Shown here: positions 61,201 through 64,000 of the stretch, piece by piece
Position numbering within the stretch: position 1 is the first letter of the stretch
Layout of the letters: each line of letters begins with the position of its first letter
Assembly (NCBI GenBank): GCA_905221615.1
Contig: CAJNDT010005780.1
Coordinates: 472,501-536,500, forward strand
Direction: 5' to 3'
Length of the DNA stretch: 64,000 nt
Origin: Symbiodinium sp. CCMP2592
Taxonomy: Eukaryota; Sar; Dinophyceae; Suessiales; Symbiodiniaceae
Translations under genes and position numbers: made by a program
The notes under the pieces: generated by a model
The model's database searches: none
The model's input: only the letters and a program-made list of their open reading frames with translations
What the model was told of the DNA's origin: nothing

Positions 61201-63844
61201 GGACGATCGCGATGGTGATGACCTTGTAAGGCCCTTTTGTACACCACATCTCGTCAAGATCGTTAGATGCTTCTTGTGAGAAGATCTCTGCGTATGTCTC
61301 AAAGTCTTCCTCTGGTGGCTCATCACCCTCGACATGGCCGTTCCATTCACAGAGAATCGGCGAGGGGTCGAGGGTCGACAATGTCAGACACGCCTCTGGT
61401 GAGAGGTAAGAGCCATCAGTGGGTCCATCCTTGTCAGGATTTTTGCCCTTGAGCGGGTCATATCCGATAATCTGCATGAACTCGTCTCTCGTCATCCTTT
61501 GGCCAGAATTTGGGTGGACCCATTCTTTTGCCTCTGGTATGGTACTGTGGTACCCGAATGTGAGGCGGCACACCGCACCGTGGCATGCCCACAGTCGCTT
61601 CTTGGTACCACCATTCTTAGGCTTCATTGTTCGATGACGGTAAAAGTGGTGGACGAGAGCGATGTCTGTCGTTGGGTCACCCTTGACTCCGATGTACATT
61701 GAGGGTGCCTCAGGCTCCTTGGGAGGAGAGTGGATTAGCATCCCTCTGTATTCGTGTTTTCGCATGGTTGCGATTGAGTACTCTGACGCAAGTGCTCCTG
61801 CCTCGAGTACGAGGGTAATATGAGCTGAATTGTTGAAGCACATGTCAATAAGAGGGTGATAATCGAATCCCTTCTCAGGTTTGAGCTTCTTTTTGGGATT
61901 CCCTGCGGGCACCGGCGCTCGATCCATATTTCCCCAGTTGAATACCACTAGGTTTAGCGATACGCTGTCTGGGTTCGAGCCTTCAATGTATTCTCTCTTC
62001 TCATTGACACCGGCCATCCTATTGCGAACTATCTCGTAATGTGCGTCGAGCACCAGTTTGTCTTCGTGGCCAGTAAGAGTGAGAAAAGAAGCCGGGTGGC
62101 TTGTTCTAGAGTCCTTGATGTTGATGTGACTCTTGTTAACGCTCTTATATTCCTCCAAGGTTGGAGCCTCTGTGGAGCTGTCATACGTATTCGGAGGATT
62201 GTTCCTGATATCATCAAGGCTGTATGGATCTACGCCTGGATGGTCCTTTTCGAACATGCTTCTTGCGTGTTCGCAATACATGTTGATTTTCTGAACTGCC
62301 AAATCTACGTCCTCATGTGTGAGGATGGCCTCGTATAAAAACTGACGCTCGTCTGAGGTCATTCCTGCTCTCACCTTGGAGGTCTCAAGGCAATCGATTG
62401 GCAAGACGCACTCGCACATCCGTTGTTTACCCTGTGGGGTAAGTCGACAGTCTGCACATACAATCGTTCCACAGGAATAGCAAAAATAGCCTGTAGGCTG
62501 TTTGCAGAGATCGCAGAGAGGATTGTCTGGTCGAGGCAACATTCGTATCCTTTGGTTAAGGCTCATGGCTGTCCTGCGTACTCCTACAAATCTCTCCTTG
62601 TTAGGAGGCGCAGAGGAGGAAGATGCTGACTCTCTGGGTCTGTCCCACTCCTCTTCGTCAGGAGCCTCAGAATCTTTGATCATGAGTGGACTTCGGATTT
62701 TTCGATTCCATCGACTAACCCAGATTCTTTCTTGCATTTCCTGTTGCATAGCCGGGTTAGACGGTGACTTCGAAATTCGGTGCTTGGTATTTTCTCGAAT
62801 CCGAGCGCTGATGCGCTCATGTTCTCTTACGAGATCTTCCTCATCAGCAGGTTCCTCGTATTCGAGGTTGAGCTTGCTTCTGTTGACTCGATAATAGGTT
62901 TCTGTTTCAGGATCGAAGAGAACTAGGAATGTTTCCTTCTCCTTTTTAGGAGATTTTGGTTTTCTTGGCTCTTCGTCTGAACTCTGAACATATTCTGTTT
63001 CAGGCTTTGGTTGGTCAAGTTTGACCTTCTCAAGTTTCTCTGTGATCTCTTTCGTGGGAGATTCTTTCTTCTCCTCTGATGCTGCAGGTGCAGAGTTCGT
63101 CTTGTGAGACGGATTAACATCAACTCGGAGTTCTGAGGATGACGAAGATTTTGAGCTCTTTTCGCTCTTCTCGCTCTTTTCGCTTGATGCCGTCTCAGCG
63201 TCTGATTCTTCGTCACAATCCTGGTTAGGATCTGGTTCCTCAGGTTCCGTCTCTGTTCCAGAAGATTCTTCCTTGGGAGGAACTACGTTGGCAGAAGTAT
63301 CCTGGACAGGTTCTGGAGGTTTGTGACCTGTCGTTATCTTAAGAACTTCAGTAACACTTCTGGTGCCGTCGGAGTTCCAGAGCTGTCCCATAAGACTGTC
63401 CGGATCCTTGTCGGCCTCGGCCTGCCGGGCGAGCTTGGATCTCGGGTGGATCTCCTTTGCAGTAGTTTCCGTGTTCGGAGGTACTTCACCTGCAGAAGCG
63501 GTTTGCTCCTGGTTTGGAGCTGTGTCAGCCTCTGTATTTGGCAGAGAGAAAGACTTCTTGTGAGAAGATCTAGCCTTGGGAGGCTCTGGAGGCAGATTTC
63601 GCCTTGACATCTTGCGAAGTGTCGATTCGATCTCCTTGCCGTAATTTGAGCACCATTTCTTCGACTCGTAAGTCGCTGACGGCATTTGTTCGGAGCAGTG
63701 GTCTGCCCACCATGGTCCGATGCTCTTGAGCTCATCGTATTGCGATGATACCCAGAGTGTTTCAGAGGGTGCAAATACGGCGCTAAGAGTACGGGCATGC
63801 ACTACATCTGGTGTAGCAAACATCCCCGCTTGCGACTGCCACAT
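58238..63844 (-). CDS. Large multidomain protein with EEP-type endonuclease domain, mobile-element-like
   Basis: An uninterrupted 1,868-codon minus-strand frame from the first ATG at 63844; the frame is open upstream to a TAA at 63920-63922 without another ATG, so an upstream exon is possible. Residues 207-239 are acidic and Ser/Lys-rich. A Cys cluster at 444-485 (CDLCKQPTGYFCYSCGTIVC and onward) looks like a cross-brace zinc finger. Residues about 629-1073 carry an endonuclease/exonuclease/phosphatase pattern: FNWGN (Asn636), LVLEAG (Glu681), IVHFN (His882), AGDLNN (Asp916, Asn918) and DKDWH (Asp1066, His1068), matching the usual Asn, Glu, GDxN and (S)D-x-H order with an enlarged middle. A hydrophobic segment (about 1295-1314) could span a membrane. 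A His/Cys motif follows (His1374, His1382, Cys1387, Cys1397, Cys1402, Cys1405), then Pro/Ala-rich linkers and a charged probable coiled coil (1667-1727). No reverse transcriptase, integrase or transposase motif is seen. It is probably a polyprotein of a retroelement or another mobile element; the EEP assignment is by motif only. Confidence 0.65.
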   Translation of the reverse strand: MWQSQAGMFATPDVVHARTLSAVFAPSETLWVSSQYDELKSIGPWWADHCSEQMPSATYESKKWCSNYGKEIESTLRKMSRRNLPPEPPKARSSHKKSFSLPNTEADTAPNQEQTASAGEVPPNTETTAKEIHPRSKLARQAEADKDPDSLMGQLWNSDGTRSVTEVLKITTGHKPPEPVQDTSANVVPPKEESSGTETEPEEPDPNQDCDEESDAETASSEKSEKSEKSSKSSSSSELRVDVNPSHKTNSAPAASEEKKESPTKEITEKLEKVKLDQPKPETEYVQSSDEEPRKPKSPKKEKETFLVLFDPETETYYRVNRSKLNLEYEEPADEEDLVREHERISARIRENTKHRISKSPSNPAMQQEMQERIWVSRWNRKIRSPLMIKDSEAPDEEEWDRPRESASSSSAPPNKERFVGVRRTAMSLNQRIRMLPRPDNPLCDLCKQPTGYFCYSCGTIVCADCRLTPQGKQRMCECVLPIDCLETSKVRAGMTSDERQFLYEAILTHEDVDLAVQKINMYCEHARSMFEKDHPGVDPYSLDDIRNNPPNTYDSSTEAPTLEEYKSVNKSHINIKDSRTSHPASFLTLTGHEDKLVLDAHYEIVRNRMAGVNEKREYIEGSNPDSVSLNLVVFNWGNMDRAPVPAGNPKKKLKPEKGFDYHPLIDMCFNNSAHITLVLEAGALASEYSIATMRKHEYRGMLIHSPPKEPEAPSMYIGVKGDPTTDIALVHHFYRHRTMKPKNGGTKKRLWACHGAVCRLTFGYHSTIPEAKEWVHPNSGQRMTRDEFMQIIGYDPLKGKNPDKDGPTDGSYLSPEACLTLSTLDPSPILCEWNGHVEGDEPPEEDFETYAEIFSQEASNDLDEMWCTKGPYKVITIAIVHFNSFMTHKEEQRRELVNAFLNEVLPFKPDVIAGDLNNIASRLTLKGGDVHPRNSLFSLYLEKKLAAFNRIAGRHSQVRHLCLNNSDQHRLARADRLPADPAKKVADLDCINSYILDWSKTPHTASPSPREVTPAAERTYWERISDMWQDTNNNRDIDIRLFVSVKQYYSTFSNLDLWLGPTDKDWHSPLGFTIQPILTKGKHNRSDAQVQKIADKRKAYKQRNAEYWGYNDSFVYSSGNSWYDKSQPSGSHHRYGRFWEWPQPERPSEPEGPPPRRNQESSSSSQQDLPRSRSRPQRTNIVDKLNMSLEELDGLEEEPSPTKSDIEEHERETSNLMSAQRDEEEQEDESSSRRRRRKASRPPSAPSGKALRTAATAAGLSGWFGHRNRGGANAESTKTDETSLPNSLTSEQDFSVFSIAWNVFLLLMGLHWMWKQITRPPIRCMERQQPKSKAAANQRVPFLEPEDEPQTREPLGPNRVNSGETTDLRPIWHTSRSEVYHLSDSCYQLKQARDVCRKVLCKNCLHAVQVAEIRRNDPFQRGDTRPRGTERDIERFQTYDDASNTPHMTQLFQDALHAQMAEEAMQITYTSIPKGSSAKARGTSALSSAASSSAPKAMPPGPNKANISPPPKSPPPKAKGTVPSAPPRPKGPTRRGGQNRRIQRKAAREAHNSGLCTYADAALDEANQGQAINVTCRNIVSRHVSSIDATVEAAGQFTQRVLQHVETYDEEEPWSTEFLPIVEVLFRNLSGDETTVIHDNQTVTMPLAKYTDLLRIAQALRGSIQRDKEERKEHLDTIQDTLSRVEILLAALKDSRTVFNQLVHSSLEIERRNNNLKNVLETLFDDQSSEEDQSESDNEEVLTPSAPQYWNSLYAHALSPSGDESERSWASSDGQLERRRAERAKAKQPQPAKAKATPVSSQAAPKAEPKATTSNHGYDTADAAFTRAENRLLGIFSSSEEDHSDPDEPHPNVYARAYDPNLDPNLR

Positions 63845-64000
63845 GTTTGTGACTTCGTTCACTACGTTATTTGCGTCGAATACTAGGAGCAGTGCCTTGT
63901 TGGCACGCAGCAAGTCGGATTAGGATTCGCCAGGTTTAGCGATGAAAACTGAACAGTGTCCCTATTGGAACGACTGTTTTCATTCACGAGAGCTTGAAGA
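63845..64000 (-). other. Upstream edge of the large frame
   Basis: The frame is open from 63844 back to 63919 without an ATG and closed by TAA at 63920-63922. Sequence beyond, to the right edge, shows no recognisable promoter, and a convincing splice acceptor was not found. The gene or element probably continues outside the window. Confidence 0.35.

Noticed and set aside
1..64000. Dinoflagellate spliced-leader gene or 5S rRNA unit
   Set aside because: The spliced-leader core CCATTTTGGCTCAAG was looked for and not found by eye, and no 5S-like internal promoter was recognised.

Overview
The window looks like a gene-poor, repeat-rich stretch of a nuclear genome from a protist with plant-type telomere repeats (TTTAGGG), most probably a dinoflagellate of the Symbiodiniaceae/Suessiales type. 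This rests on three things: hundreds of TTTAGGG-like heptamers scattered in both orientations; a minus-strand fragment at 55578-56066 that resembles the Ty1/copia-like polyproteins common in dinoflagellate genomes; and large minus-strand polyprotein-like frames at both edges. No rRNA, tRNA, spliced-leader RNA, CRISPR array or complete conventional multi-exon gene was recognised. The organism call is inference; another TTTAGGG-telomere alga or alveolate is possible.

Layout. 1-2048 is a GC-rich segment with two minus-strand frames, one ending in a RING-H2 finger and one running off the left edge. From 2.1 to 16.2 kb lie telomere-like tracts mixed with palindromic elements of about 80-130 bp. 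From 16.25 to 24 kb there is a stack of different satellites: an AT-rich 67-bp higher-order repeat, a G-rich GGTGGGT tract, a 342-bp satellite whose unit is a long hairpin, pyrimidine tracts, and a purine/pyrimidine-skewed segment duplicated in about 1.1-kb units. From 24 to 32.2 kb come small frames, AT microsatellites and a diverged direct duplication ending each time in the same 62-bp sequence. From 32.2 to 57.4 kb palindromic elements and telomere-like tracts resume, with a 58-bp tandem array, exon-like relics and the copia-like fragment. From 58238 to the right edge, an uninterrupted minus-strand frame of 1,868 codons encodes a multidomain protein with an endonuclease/exonuclease/phosphatase (EEP) fold signature.

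The main biological story is the population of short hairpin elements. At least ten families can be told apart by terminal inverted repeats, and several keep readable target-site duplications: 4 bp in three near-identical 97-bp copies, 3 bp in six copies of two related families, and TA in five copies of two others. In three different families telomere-like repeats sit inside the element, interrupting an otherwise matching inverted repeat, which suggests telomere-like DNA was added at or grew from these hairpins. The edge polyproteins and the copia-like fragment are probably mobile-element genes, but nothing here shows that they move the hairpin elements.
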